DNA of 64,000 bases from Streptomyces sp. APSN-46.1 (GTDB lineage: Bacteria; Actinomycetota; Actinomycetes; Streptomycetales; Streptomycetaceae), in contig NZ_JALGRF010000010.1 of the NCBI RefSeq assembly GCF_022815725.1, forward strand, positions 62,001 to 126,000, read 5' to 3'. This document shows positions 27,761 through 35,830 of this stretch, piece by piece (within the stretch, counting starts at the first letter, position 1; each line of letters opens with the position of its first letter). A program made the position numbers and the translations under genes. The notes under the pieces are model-generated. The model was not told the DNA's origin. It saw only the letters and a list, made by a program, of their open reading frames with translations, and did no database searches.

Positions 27761-28696
27761 CTAGTCCCAGTCCCAGGCGATCCCCAGGAGCCCGCGCCGC
27801 ACCGCGGGCTCCACCAGGTGCACGGCCCGGTGCCGCCCGCTCGGCGTGAGGTCGGCGAGCCCGCCGCGCGGCGCACCCGGGCCGGTCCGGCTGAACCGCC
27901 GGCAGCGTACCGGCAGGGCCGCCTCGTCGAAGCGGACCTGGAGCACGTACTGGCCGCCGCTGTAGCTGAAACCCCGGACGTACTCGGTGCAGCGGCCGCC
28001 GGTGCCGTCCTCGAAGCCGTAGCCGAAGACGTACGTGTCCCCGGCGCGAAGCCTGGCGTCGAAGAGCAGCTCCGCGACCAGCACCTCGGCCTCCCGGTGC
28101 CACCGGACGCGCCCGGTCCGGCAGTTCTCCTCCGCCCGCACCCGGACCCGGGCCGGGTCGCAGCCCGGATCTCCGTGGTGGACGGCGAGGTACCGGTCGA
28201 CCCCGTCGCGGTGGGCCCGTACCACGTGCTGCGAGCTGCGGCCCAGCAGCTCGCCGCCCGCCCCGACCCGCACCCGCTCGTGGTGGCCCACGGTGTGCAG
28301 GCCTCCGTCGGTGGGGAGTTCCATCCCGGCCAGCAGCTCCTCCACCGCCGCGCCCACGCTGACCAGTGCCCGGTACGACCGGGCCGGCGGGCGGAGCGTC
28401 CCGGGCCGGGCGCCGTCGGGGGCGGCCAGCAGGCGCAGCAAGGTCCCCTCGGGCAGTTCCAGGATCTGCTCCAGCGCCCGTACGGCCCTCAGGGACTCCG
28501 GGCGGCGCGGCCGCCGGGCGCCCTGCTGCCAGTAACTGAGGCTGGTCACACCGACCTTGATGCCGCGTGCCGCGAGCCGGTGCTGCACCCGGTGCAGGGG
28601 CAGCCCGCGGGCGGTGAGCGCGGCGCGCAGGGCCAGGTGGAACGGTCCGCCACGCAGCAGCTGTCCGAGTTCGGTCTGGTCGCCGGGCCGTCGCAT
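27761..28696 (-). CDS. Helix-turn-helix regulator, XRE-like N-terminus
   Basis: A 311-residue DNA-binding protein. The N-terminal HTH (LHRVQHRLAARGIKVGVTSLSYWQQG, about residues 30-56, given here in part) followed by RPRRPESLRAVRALEQIL is typical of a Streptomyces XRE-like group. The remaining 200 residues form a beta-rich region (VRVRAEENCRTGRVRWHREAE, YVFGYGFEDGTGGRCTEYVRGF, by segments) that I do not recognise, perhaps a sensor. The ATG at 28696 follows GAGGAG. Its own 5' region carries TGTGAA-CA-TTCACA, and two more TTCACAC copies lie toward the divergent protease gene, so it probably regulates itself and that gene. Confidence 0.78.
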   Translation of the reverse strand: MRRPGDQTELGQLLRGGPFHLALRAALTARGLPLHRVQHRLAARGIKVGVTSLSYWQQGARRPRRPESLRAVRALEQILELPEGTLLRLLAAPDGARPGTLRPPARSYRALVSVGAAVEELLAGMELPTDGGLHTVGHHERVRVGAGGELLGRSSQHVVRAHRDGVDRYLAVHHGDPGCDPARVRVRAEENCRTGRVRWHREAEVLVAELLFDARLRAGDTYVFGYGFEDGTGGRCTEYVRGFSYSGGQYVLQVRFDEAALPVRCRRFSRTGPGAPRGGLADLTPSGRHRAVHLVEPAVRRGLLGIAWDWD

Positions 28697-28707
28697 GGCG
28701 ACTCCTC

Positions 28708-28807
28708 TGTGAACATTCACACGCACCGGGTGGGGGCCGGGCCGATGACTCCGGGGGGCCAGGTGGAACGCTGGCAACCGTTCACACCGCAGACCCACCG
28801 TTCACAC
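28708..28807. promoter_or_regulatory. Candidate operator cluster of TTCACA sites
   Basis: A perfect inverted repeat TGTGAA-CA-TTCACA occupies 28708-28721. Two direct copies of GTTCACAC start at 28780 and 28800, exactly 20 bp (two helical turns) apart. All lie in the spacer between the HTH regulator and the divergent protease gene. TTGACC at 28835-28840 is a possible -35 for the protease gene. Confidence 0.55.
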
Positions 28808-28923
28808 TGCAATGTCACGGCGTATTGAAGCCGGTTGACCTGATCGCGACAACTCCCCGATGCTCCTCCACAGCGTCCGGACGCGCTCCTCCACCCCCAC
28901 ATCCCCACGTCGGGAGGAACGCG

Positions 28924-29523
28924 ATGCGCCACCCCAACCGGCGGCTTTCCCCAGCCGCCGCCTTCGTCACCGCCCTGCTCCTCGCCCTGTCCCCGGGCAC
29001 CGGCACGGCAACCGCCGCCGACGCCGGTACGGACTCCGTCCTGGCCTACAAGCGTCTGGACATCACCATGCAGGCGCAGCAGAAGACCAACTGGTGCTGG
29101 GCCGCCGGCGGCAACACCATCGCCACCTGGTTCGGCCGGAACTACACCCAGAACCAGTTCTGCAACGCCGCCTTCAACCGCCAGCAGGGCTACGACTGCC
29201 CCAACAACCAGGCCACCCTCGGCAACGTCCAGACCGCCCTGGACTGGGCCGGCATCAACTCCGGCTCCTACGTCAGCGGATGGCTCCGCTACCCGACCGT
29301 CCAGACCGAGATCAACGCCAACCGGCCCGTCGAGACCCGGATCCAGTGGTCCAACGGCGGCGGGCACATGCACGTCGTCTACGGCTACGACACCGCCGGC
29401 AGCTGGGTCTACTGGGGCGACCCCTGGCCCTCCAGCGACCGCTACAACTGGGCCTCGCACGCCTGGTACGTGGACAACAGCACCTTCTCCTGGACCCACT
29501 CGCTCTACCGGATCGGGGCGTGA
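28924..29523 (+). CDS. Secreted papain-like cysteine protease (C39-like/AvrRpt2-like)
   Basis: A 199-residue exported protease-fold protein. The signal peptide spans residues 1-32 and ends ATAADA. The catalytic cysteine is Cys58 in QQKTNWCWAAGG, the typical QxxxxWCWA context. The His is in GGGHMHVVYGYD (His148 or His150), and the third residue is in WGDP (Asp166). Cys80 and Cys92 could form a disulfide. The fold resembles peptidase_C39_2 and the C70/AvrRpt2 group. The ATG at 28924 has GGGAGGA upstream. Its stop overlaps an in-frame GTG of the next gene, so the two are coupled. The substrate is unknown. Confidence 0.85.
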   Translation: MRHPNRRLSPAAAFVTALLLALSPGTGTATAADAGTDSVLAYKRLDITMQAQQKTNWCWAAGGNTIATWFGRNYTQNQFCNAAFNRQQGYDCPNNQATLGNVQTALDWAGINSGSYVSGWLRYPTVQTEINANRPVETRIQWSNGGGHMHVVYGYDTAGSWVYWGDPWPSSDRYNWASHAWYVDNSTFSWTHSLYRIGA

Positions 29524-29528
29524 CCGCC

Positions 29529-30383
29529 ATGAGGACGCCCGCTTCCGCCGCCGCGGTGCTCGCCGCGGCCGCCGCCAGCGTCGCCACCGTCGCCACCGCC
29601 GTCATCGTGCTGGCCCCGCCGGCCGTCGCCGCCACCGCGGCCCCCGTGCCCGGGCCGCGGTCCGCCACCGCCGAGGACAGGGCGGAGGCCGCGCGGGCGG
29701 CCGCCGCCCCCGAGACCCTGGCCACGCTCTCCCGGTTCTTCGCCCGTGAGGGCAAGGTCTCCGCGACCGCCGCGCGGCCGCGGGTGGCGGGCGAGGCGAT
29801 ACCGGTGCACTACCTCTCGCCGGACTTCGTGGCGGGGAAGGCCGGGGCCCCGGTCGCCCGGCTGGAGTTCCTCGCCAGCGAGGCGGTCTCCTCCGACGGG
29901 CAGCGCGCGGCGCTGTGGACCGCCGAGACCGGGGCGGGCTGGCAGGTCGTGAACATCGCGACCGGCGATGACGAGTTCCGCTACGCGCAGCTCGGCGCGG
30001 CGAAACTTCCCGGCGGGGTGGTGTTCCGGGAGCCGCAGATCGACGCGTGGTACGTGGCCGAGGGCGGGCGGGTCCTGCCGTTGGACGAGGACGCCATACG
30101 AGCCGTGGGCGACGGGACCAGCCTTGTCGCGTACCGGGCGCGGGTGGTGAAGGCGTACGGGGACAAGCTCCCCGGCTCGGCCTACGCCAAGGCCGGCGAG
30201 GCGGGCGGCTTCAGCGACGAGACCACCGTGCCGGCTGCGGCGGAGCAGGGTGTGCCGGTGACTTCCGGCGCCGCCGTGCCGCCTGCGGCGGGGCTCGGTG
30301 TGCCGGTGATGGCCGCCGGTGCGGTGGCGCTCGGGGTGACCGCCGCCGTACGGAGGTCACGCCGGGGCCGCGTGGAGGCCTGA
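29529..30383 (+). CDS. Exported, C-terminally membrane-anchored protein of unknown function
   Basis: A 284-residue protein with an Ala-rich signal peptide (residues 1-37), an Ala/Glu/Arg helix, a soluble middle domain of about 150 residues (IPVHYLSPDFVAGKAGAPVARLEFLA and DDEFRYAQLGAAKLPGGVVF, by segments) and a C-terminal hydrophobic helix followed by RRSRRGR. It is therefore probably held in the membrane facing outward. An alternative GTG start at 29520 would overlap the protease stop (GTGA). I do not recognise the domain. Coupling to the protease suggests it is a partner, substrate or inhibitor of that enzyme. Confidence 0.72.
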   Translation: MRTPASAAAVLAAAAASVATVATAVIVLAPPAVAATAAPVPGPRSATAEDRAEAARAAAAPETLATLSRFFAREGKVSATAARPRVAGEAIPVHYLSPDFVAGKAGAPVARLEFLASEAVSSDGQRAALWTAETGAGWQVVNIATGDDEFRYAQLGAAKLPGGVVFREPQIDAWYVAEGGRVLPLDEDAIRAVGDGTSLVAYRARVVKAYGDKLPGSAYAKAGEAGGFSDETTVPAAAEQGVPVTSGAAVPPAAGLGVPVMAAGAVALGVTAAVRRSRRGRVEA

Positions 30384-30436
30384 CCTACGCTCCCGGCGGG
30401 CGGCGAGCTGCACGCGCCCCCCGTCGTAGTCGGTCC

Positions 30437-30576
30437 CGCTGCGCGGAGCTGTCCCCGACCCGCCCTTTCACCGTTCCTCCCCCAGCTACCGCTGGGAGGT
30501 ACCCCCAGGGGCTCCGCCCCAGACCCCGCGCCTCAAACGCCGGCGAGGCTGATTTTCAGCCTGCCGGCGTTTGAGG
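30437..30576. repeat. Composite palindromic repeat element upstream of uvrC
   Basis: Modules in order are CGCTGCGCGGAGC..., a CCCCCAGCTACCGCTGGG hairpin (about 30479-30500), GGGGCTCCGCCCC, and a long hairpin with arms CCTCAAACGCCGGCGAGGCTGA (30531-30552) and its complement (30556-30576), with one bulged G. The same modules in the same order, minus the second, occur at 45929-46109. Confidence 0.85.
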
Positions 30577-30642
30577 GCAGGCCCCGGCGTCGGGGTCGAG
30601 GGGTACGGTTCGTTGTCGGTCCTCGCCAGTAGGGTGGAAGGC

Positions 30643-32649
30643 ATGGCCGACCCTTCCAGCTATCGCCCCGAGCCGGGCCAGATTCCTGACTCCCCGGGCG
30701 TCTACAGGTTCCGCGACGAGCACCGCCGGGTGATCTACGTCGGGAAGGCCAAGAGCCTGCGCCAGCGCCTGGCCAACTACTTCCAGGACGTGGCGAGCCT
30801 GCACCCCCGTACCGCCACGATGGTGACCACGGCCGCCTCCGTCGAGTGGACCGTGGTCTCCACCGAGGTCGAGGCGCTCCAGCTCGAATACTCCTGGATC
30901 AAGGAGTTCGACCCCCGGTTCAACGTCAAGTACCGGGACGACAAGAGCTACCCCTCCCTCGCCGTGACCATGAATGAGGAGTTCCCGCGCGTCCAGGTCA
31001 TGCGGGGGCCCAAGAGGAAGGGCGTGCGCTACTTCGGTCCGTACGGGCACGCCTGGGCGATCCGCGAGACCGTTGACCTGATGCTCCGGGTGTTCCCGGT
31101 ACGGACCTGCTCCGCGGGCGTGTTCAAGCGTTCCGCGCAGATCGGCCGGCCCTGCCTGCTCGGCTACATCGGCAAGTGCTCCGCGCCCTGCGTCGGCCGC
31201 GTCACCCCCGAGGAGCACCGCGAACTGGCCGAGGACTTCTGCGACTTCATGGCCGGCCGCACCGGCACCTACCTCTCCCGGCTGGAGAAGGAGATGCACG
31301 AGGCGGCCGAGGAGATGGAGTACGAGAAGGCCGCCCGGCTGCGCGACGACATAGGGGCGCTGCGCCGCGCCATGGAGAAGAACGCCGTCGTGCTCGCCGA
31401 CGCCACCGACGCCGATCTGATCGCGGTCGCCGAGGACGAGCTCGAAGCCGCCGTGCAGATCTTCCACGTGCGCGGCGGCCGGGTCCGCGGCCAGCGCGGC
31501 TGGGTCACCGACAAGGTCGAGGCCGTGGATACGGCCGGCCTCGTCGAGCACGCCCTCCAGCAGCTGTACGGGGAGGAGAAGGGCGAGGCGGTCCCCAAGG
31601 AGGTACTGGTCCCGGCGCTCCCCGACGACGCGCAGGCGCTGAGCCAGTGGCTCGCCGAGCGGCGCGGCGCCCTCGTCAGCCTGCGGATTCCGCAGCGCGG
31701 CGACAAGAAGTCCCTCATGGAGACCGTCCACCGCAACGCGCAGCAGTCCCTCGCCCTGCACAAGACCAAGCGCGCCAGCGACCTCACCACCCGCTCCCGG
31801 GCCCTGGAGGAGATCGCCGAGGCGCTGGAGCTGGACAGCGCCCCGCTGCGCATCGAGTGCTTCGACATCTCCCACCTCCAGGGTGACGACGTCGTGGCCT
31901 CCATGGTCGTCTTCGAGGACGGGCTGGCGCGCAAGAGCGAGTACCGGCGCTTCCAGATCAGATCGCATCCCGGGCAGGACGACGTCCGCTCCATGCACGA
32001 GGTGGTCTCCCGGCGCTTCAGGCGCTACCTCCAGGAGAAGCTGAAGACCGGGGAGTGGTCCCCCGGGGACGGGGAGGACCCGGTGGAGGAGGACGGGCGG
32101 CCCAGGCGGTTCGCGTACCCGCCGCAGCTCGTCGTGGTCGACGGCGGTCAGCCGCAGGTCGCCGCCGCCAAGCGGGCCCTGGAGGAGCTCGGGGTCGATG
32201 ACGTGGCCGTGTGCGGCCTGGCCAAGCGGCTGGAGGAAGTCTGGCTGCCCGGCGATGACGACCCGGTCGTGCTGCCCCGCACCAGCGAGGGCCTCTACCT
32301 GCTCCAGCGCGTACGTGACGAAGCCCACCGGTTCGCCATCCAGTACCAGCGCAACAAGCGCGGCAAACGGCTGAAGTCCGGCCCGCTGGACGAGGTGCCC
32401 GGCCTCGGCGAGAGCCGCAAGCAGGCCCTGATCAAGCATTTCGGTTCGGTGAAGAAGCTGAGACAGGCGACAATCGACCAGATCTGCGAGGTCCCGGGGA
32501 TAGGCCGCAAGACGGCCGAGACCGTGGCCGCGGCCCTCGCCCGGGCGGTCCCCGCCGGCCCTGCCGTCAACACGGCGACAGGAGAGATCATTGAGGATGA
32601 GACGCCCGCGCATGCGGGAACATCGTTCGAACGGGGGACCGAGCAATGA
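30643..32649 (+). CDS. uvrC: Excinuclease ABC subunit C
   Basis: UvrC makes both incisions in nucleotide excision repair. The N-terminal GIY-YIG nuclease is visible as PGVYRFRDEHRRVIYVGKAKSLRQRL, the UVR domain that binds UvrB is near residues 205-245 (LEKEMHEAAEEMEYEKAARLRD), and the C-terminal RNase H-like domain has IECFDISHLQGDD and VVDGGQPQV. Tandem helix-hairpin-helix motifs (EVPGLGESRKQALIKHFGS and VPGIGRKTAETVAAAL) end the conserved part. The ATG at 30643 begins the family's usual N-terminus. Its stop overlaps rapZ (ATGA). Confidence 0.98.
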   Translation: MADPSSYRPEPGQIPDSPGVYRFRDEHRRVIYVGKAKSLRQRLANYFQDVASLHPRTATMVTTAASVEWTVVSTEVEALQLEYSWIKEFDPRFNVKYRDDKSYPSLAVTMNEEFPRVQVMRGPKRKGVRYFGPYGHAWAIRETVDLMLRVFPVRTCSAGVFKRSAQIGRPCLLGYIGKCSAPCVGRVTPEEHRELAEDFCDFMAGRTGTYLSRLEKEMHEAAEEMEYEKAARLRDDIGALRRAMEKNAVVLADATDADLIAVAEDELEAAVQIFHVRGGRVRGQRGWVTDKVEAVDTAGLVEHALQQLYGEEKGEAVPKEVLVPALPDDAQALSQWLAERRGALVSLRIPQRGDKKSLMETVHRNAQQSLALHKTKRASDLTTRSRALEEIAEALELDSAPLRIECFDISHLQGDDVVASMVVFEDGLARKSEYRRFQIRSHPGQDDVRSMHEVVSRRFRRYLQEKLKTGEWSPGDGEDPVEEDGRPRRFAYPPQLVVVDGGQPQVAAAKRALEELGVDDVAVCGLAKRLEEVWLPGDDDPVVLPRTSEGLYLLQRVRDEAHRFAIQYQRNKRGKRLKSGPLDEVPGLGESRKQALIKHFGSVKKLRQATIDQICEVPGIGRKTAETVAAALARAVPAGPAVNTATGEIIEDETPAHAGTSFERGTEQ

Positions 32650-33647
32650 CCGAGCACGAGACCGCGCACGACCGAGACACCGCGCACGACCGAGAAGCCG
32701 CGCACGACCGAGAAGCCGCGCACGACCGAGACGGAGCACAGGTGAGTACGGGCACGACAGTGGAGCCCGGCGAGGCCGCCGAGGCAGCCATCCCCGAGCT
32801 GGTGATCATCTCCGGTATGTCCGGAGCCGGCCGCAGTACGGCGGCGAAGTGCCTGGAGGACCTCGGCTGGTTCGTCGTCGACAACCTTCCGCCGGCCCTG
32901 ATTCCCACCATGGTGGAGCTGGGCGCCCGCTCCCAGGGCAACGTGGCGCGCATCGCCGTCGTCGTCGATGTGCGCGGCCGCCAGTTCTTCGACGCGCTGC
33001 GCGAGTCCCTCGCCGACCTGGAGGCCCGCGGGGTCACCCGGCGCATCGTCTTCCTGGAGTCCTCCGAGGACGCGCTGGTGCGCCGCTTCGAGTCGGTCCG
33101 CCGCCCGCACCCGCTCCAGGGCGAGGGCCGCATCGTCGACGGCATCGCCGCCGAGCGCGACCTGCTGCGCGAGCTGCGCGGTGACGCCGACCTGGTGATC
33201 GACACCTCCAGCCTCAACGTGCACGAGCTGCGTGCCAAGATGGACGCCCAGTTCGCGGGCGACGAGGAGCCCGAGCTGCGGGCCACCGTCATGTCCTTCG
33301 GCTACAAGTACGGCCTGCCCGTCGACGCCGACCTCGTCGTCGACTGCCGCTTCATCCCCAACCCCCACTGGGTTCCCGAGCTGCGCCCCTTCACCGGGCT
33401 GAACCCGGAGGTGTCGGGCTACGTCTTCAGCCAGCCCGGCGCCAAGGAGTTCCTCGATCGCTACACCGAACTGCTCCAGCTCATCGCCACCGGCTACCGC
33501 CGCGAGGGCAAGCGGTACGTGACCATCGCGGTCGGCTGCACCGGCGGCAAGCACCGCAGTGTGGCCATGTCCGAGAAGCTCGCCGCCCGCCTCGCCTCCG
33601 AGGGGGTCGAGACCGTCGTGGTCCACCGGGACATGGGGCGAGAGTGA
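32646..33647 (+). CDS. rapZ: RapZ (YvcJ) family nucleotide-binding protein
   Basis: A 333-residue member of the RapZ/YvcJ family, nucleotide-binding proteins that in other bacteria act in small-RNA-dependent control of amino-sugar synthesis or in competence. The Walker A region is GMSGAGRST (residues 57-65), with Arg in place of the usual Lys, as in other actinobacterial members I know. CLEDLGWFVVDNLPP and the C-terminal VGCTGGKHRSV are hallmarks. The N-terminus has four AHDRxx repeats; the GTG at 32742 could be a second start that omits them. It overlaps uvrC and yvcK, forming the conserved uvrC-rapZ-yvcK-whiA operon. Confidence 0.93.
   Translation: MTEHETAHDRDTAHDREAAHDREAAHDRDGAQVSTGTTVEPGEAAEAAIPELVIISGMSGAGRSTAAKCLEDLGWFVVDNLPPALIPTMVELGARSQGNVARIAVVVDVRGRQFFDALRESLADLEARGVTRRIVFLESSEDALVRRFESVRRPHPLQGEGRIVDGIAAERDLLRELRGDADLVIDTSSLNVHELRAKMDAQFAGDEEPELRATVMSFGYKYGLPVDADLVVDCRFIPNPHWVPELRPFTGLNPEVSGYVFSQPGAKEFLDRYTELLQLIATGYRREGKRYVTIAVGCTGGKHRSVAMSEKLAARLASEGVETVVVHRDMGRE
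32664..32735 (+). repeat. Four tandem 18-bp repeats in the rapZ 5' coding region
   Basis: Unit GCGCACGACCGAGAAGCC and close variants is repeated four times in frame and encodes AHDR plus two variable residues each time. Confidence 0.9.
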
Positions 33648-34699
33648 CCGGACGGAGCCTGCGGCTGCGCCGCTTGCGTCGGCTCACCACAGGCCGGGGC
33701 GACGACGGCGGCGGCCGCACCGGCCGCCGCCGCGGCGCGGCACCCAAGGTCGTGGCGCTCGGCGGCGGGCAGGGCCTCTCGGCCTCCCTCACCGCCCTGC
33801 GCAGGATCACCGGTGAGCTCACCGCGGTGGTCACCGTCGCCGACGACGGCGGCTCCAGCGGCCGGCTCCGCGAGGAGCTCGGCGTGCTCCCGCCCGGCGA
33901 CCTGCGCAAGGCACTGGCCGCGCTGTGCGGGGACGACGACTGGGGCCAGACCTGGGCCCGCGTCATCCAGCACCGCTTCCAGTCGGCCGGCGACCTGCAC
34001 GAGCACGCGGTCGGAAATCTGCTGATCGTCGCCCTGTGGGAGCAGCTCGGGGACCCCGTCCAGGCCCTCGACCTGGTCGGCAGGCTGCTCGGCGCGCAGG
34101 GCCGGGTGCTGCCCATGTCCGCCGTGCCGCTGGAGCTCCAGGCCCTGGTCAAGGGCCACGATCCGGCGCGCCCGGAGGACGTGGACACCGTACGGGGGCA
34201 GGCCACGGTGGCCCTCACCCCCGGCGAGGTGCTCTCCGTACAGGTCGTGCCCGGCAACCCGCCGGCCGTGCCGGAGGCCGTCGCGGCCGTCCTGGACGCC
34301 GACTGGGTGGTACTCGGTCCAGGGTCCTGGTTCTCCTCCGTCATCCCGCACCTGCTGGTGCCGGAACTGCTCGACGCGCTGATCGAGACGAAGGCCCGGC
34401 GGGTGCTCTCGCTGAACCTCGCTCCGCAGCCCGGCGAAACAGAGGGCTTCTCTCCGCAGCGTCATTTGGAGGTTTTGGCCCGACACGCCCCTAAACTCGC
34501 CCTCGACGTGGTGCTGGCCGACGAGGCCGCCGTGCCCGACCGCGAGTCCCTCGCCGATGCCGCGAAACGGTTCGGTGCGGCGGTCGAGCTGGCGCCGGTG
34601 GCCGGGCAGGACGGCAGTCCGAAGCATGATCCGGAGCTGCTGGCCGCCGCGTACGACCGTATTTTTCGGATGCATGGAAGGATCGGCCCATGGCGATGA
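33644..34699 (+). CDS. yvcK: YvcK/CofD-like protein (gluconeogenesis factor family)
   Basis: A 351-residue protein of the YvcK/CofD-like family, which binds UDP-sugars and influences carbon flux into cell-wall precursors. The nucleotide-sugar binding motif is VVALGGGQGLSASL near residue 40, with VTVADDGGSSGRLR after it; HAVGNLLIVALWEQ and VLGPGSWFSSVIPHLL are further conserved blocks. About 33 Arg-rich residues precede the domain. The GTG start overlaps the rapZ stop by 4 bp, and the 3' end overlaps whiA by 10 bp. Confidence 0.94.
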   Translation: MTGRSLRLRRLRRLTTGRGDDGGGRTGRRRGAAPKVVALGGGQGLSASLTALRRITGELTAVVTVADDGGSSGRLREELGVLPPGDLRKALAALCGDDDWGQTWARVIQHRFQSAGDLHEHAVGNLLIVALWEQLGDPVQALDLVGRLLGAQGRVLPMSAVPLELQALVKGHDPARPEDVDTVRGQATVALTPGEVLSVQVVPGNPPAVPEAVAAVLDADWVVLGPGSWFSSVIPHLLVPELLDALIETKARRVLSLNLAPQPGETEGFSPQRHLEVLARHAPKLALDVVLADEAAVPDRESLADAAKRFGAAVELAPVAGQDGSPKHDPELLAAAYDRIFRMHGRIGPWR

Positions 34700-35685
34700 C
34701 GCCCGCGGTGAAGGATGAGATTTCCCGCCTCCCCGTCACCCGGACCTGCTGCAGGAAGGCTGAGGTCTCGGCGATTCTTCGTTTCGCGGGCGGGCTGCAC
34801 CTGGTGAGCGGCCGCATCGTCATCGAGGCGGAGCTGGATACGGGGATCGCGGCCAGACGCCTGCGCAAGGACATCCTGGAGATCTTCGGCCACTCCTCCG
34901 ACCTGGTGGTCATGGCGCCCGGCGGACTGCGCCGCGGCAGCCGGTACGTCGTCCGCGTCGTGGCGGGCGGTGACCAGCTGGCGCGCCAGACGGGGCTCGT
35001 GGACGGCCGCGGCCGTCCGATCCGAGGTCTTCCCCCGCAGGTGGTCTCCGGGGCCACCTGCGACGCGGAGGCCGCCTGGCGCGGCGCCTTCCTGGCCCAC
35101 GGTTCGCTCACCGAGCCGGGCCGGTCCTCCTCGCTGGAGGTCACCTGCCCCGGTCCGGAGGCCGCCCTGGCCCTGGTGGGCGCCGCCCGTCGGCTCTCCA
35201 TCGCCGCCAAGGCGCGCGAGGTGCGCGGTGTGGACCGGGTCGTGGTCCGCGACGGCGACGCGATCGGCGCCCTGCTGACCCGGCTCGGCGCGCACGAGTC
35301 GGTGCTGGCGTGGGAGGAGCGGCGGATGCGGCGCGAGGTCCGCGCCACCGCCAACCGCCTGGCCAACTTCGACGACGCCAATCTGCGTCGCTCGGCACGC
35401 GCGGCGGTGGCCGCCGGAGCCCGCGTCCAGCGTGCCCTGGAGATCCTCGGTGAGGAGGTCCCCGAGCACCTCGCGGCGGCCGGCCGGCTGCGCATGGAGC
35501 ACAAGCAGGCCTCCTTGGAGGAACTCGGCGCGCTCGCCGACCCGCCGCTGACCAAGGACGCGGTCGCGGGCCGGATCCGCCGGCTGCTGGCGATGGCCGA
35601 CAAGCGGGCCCAGGACCTCGGCATCCCCGGTACCGAGTCGAACCTCGACCTCAGCGAGGAGCTGGCCGACAACATGGCCGGCTAG
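34690..35685 (+). CDS. whiA: Sporulation regulator WhiA
   Basis: A 331-residue DNA-binding regulator that with WhiB controls the switch from aerial growth to sporulation septation in Streptomyces. The N-terminus MAMTPAVKDEISRLPVTRTC is the family standard. The LAGLIDADG-like fold covers about residues 20-200, and the C-terminal HTH (LEELGALADPPLTKDAVAGRIRRLL) is near 275-310. The ATG at 34690 lies within the last codons of yvcK, so translation is coupled. A strong terminator follows 23 bp after the stop. Confidence 0.97.
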   Translation: MAMTPAVKDEISRLPVTRTCCRKAEVSAILRFAGGLHLVSGRIVIEAELDTGIAARRLRKDILEIFGHSSDLVVMAPGGLRRGSRYVVRVVAGGDQLARQTGLVDGRGRPIRGLPPQVVSGATCDAEAAWRGAFLAHGSLTEPGRSSSLEVTCPGPEAALALVGAARRLSIAAKAREVRGVDRVVVRDGDAIGALLTRLGAHESVLAWEERRMRREVRATANRLANFDDANLRRSARAAVAAGARVQRALEILGEEVPEHLAAAGRLRMEHKQASLEELGALADPPLTKDAVAGRIRRLLAMADKRAQDLGIPGTESNLDLSEELADNMAG

Positions 35686-35708
35686 CCGCGGAGCGCCGTA
35701 CCGCTGGG

Positions 35709-35743
35709 AAGGGGCCCGTGCGAGTGATCGCGCGGGCCCCTTT
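35709..35743 (+). terminator. Rho-independent-type terminator after whiA
   Basis: AAGGGGCCCG (35709-35718) pairs with CGGGCCCCTT (35733-35742), with an inner GCG/CGC extension and a short TTT run. It closes the uvrC-rapZ-yvcK-whiA operon. Confidence 0.85.
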
Positions 35744-35830
35744 CGGCATGCCCCATTGACATGGGCATGGACTGATCGTGAGCCTGTCGTGCGAACGCTT
35801 TGGTGGCACTGACGACGCCCAGGGGGGCAT

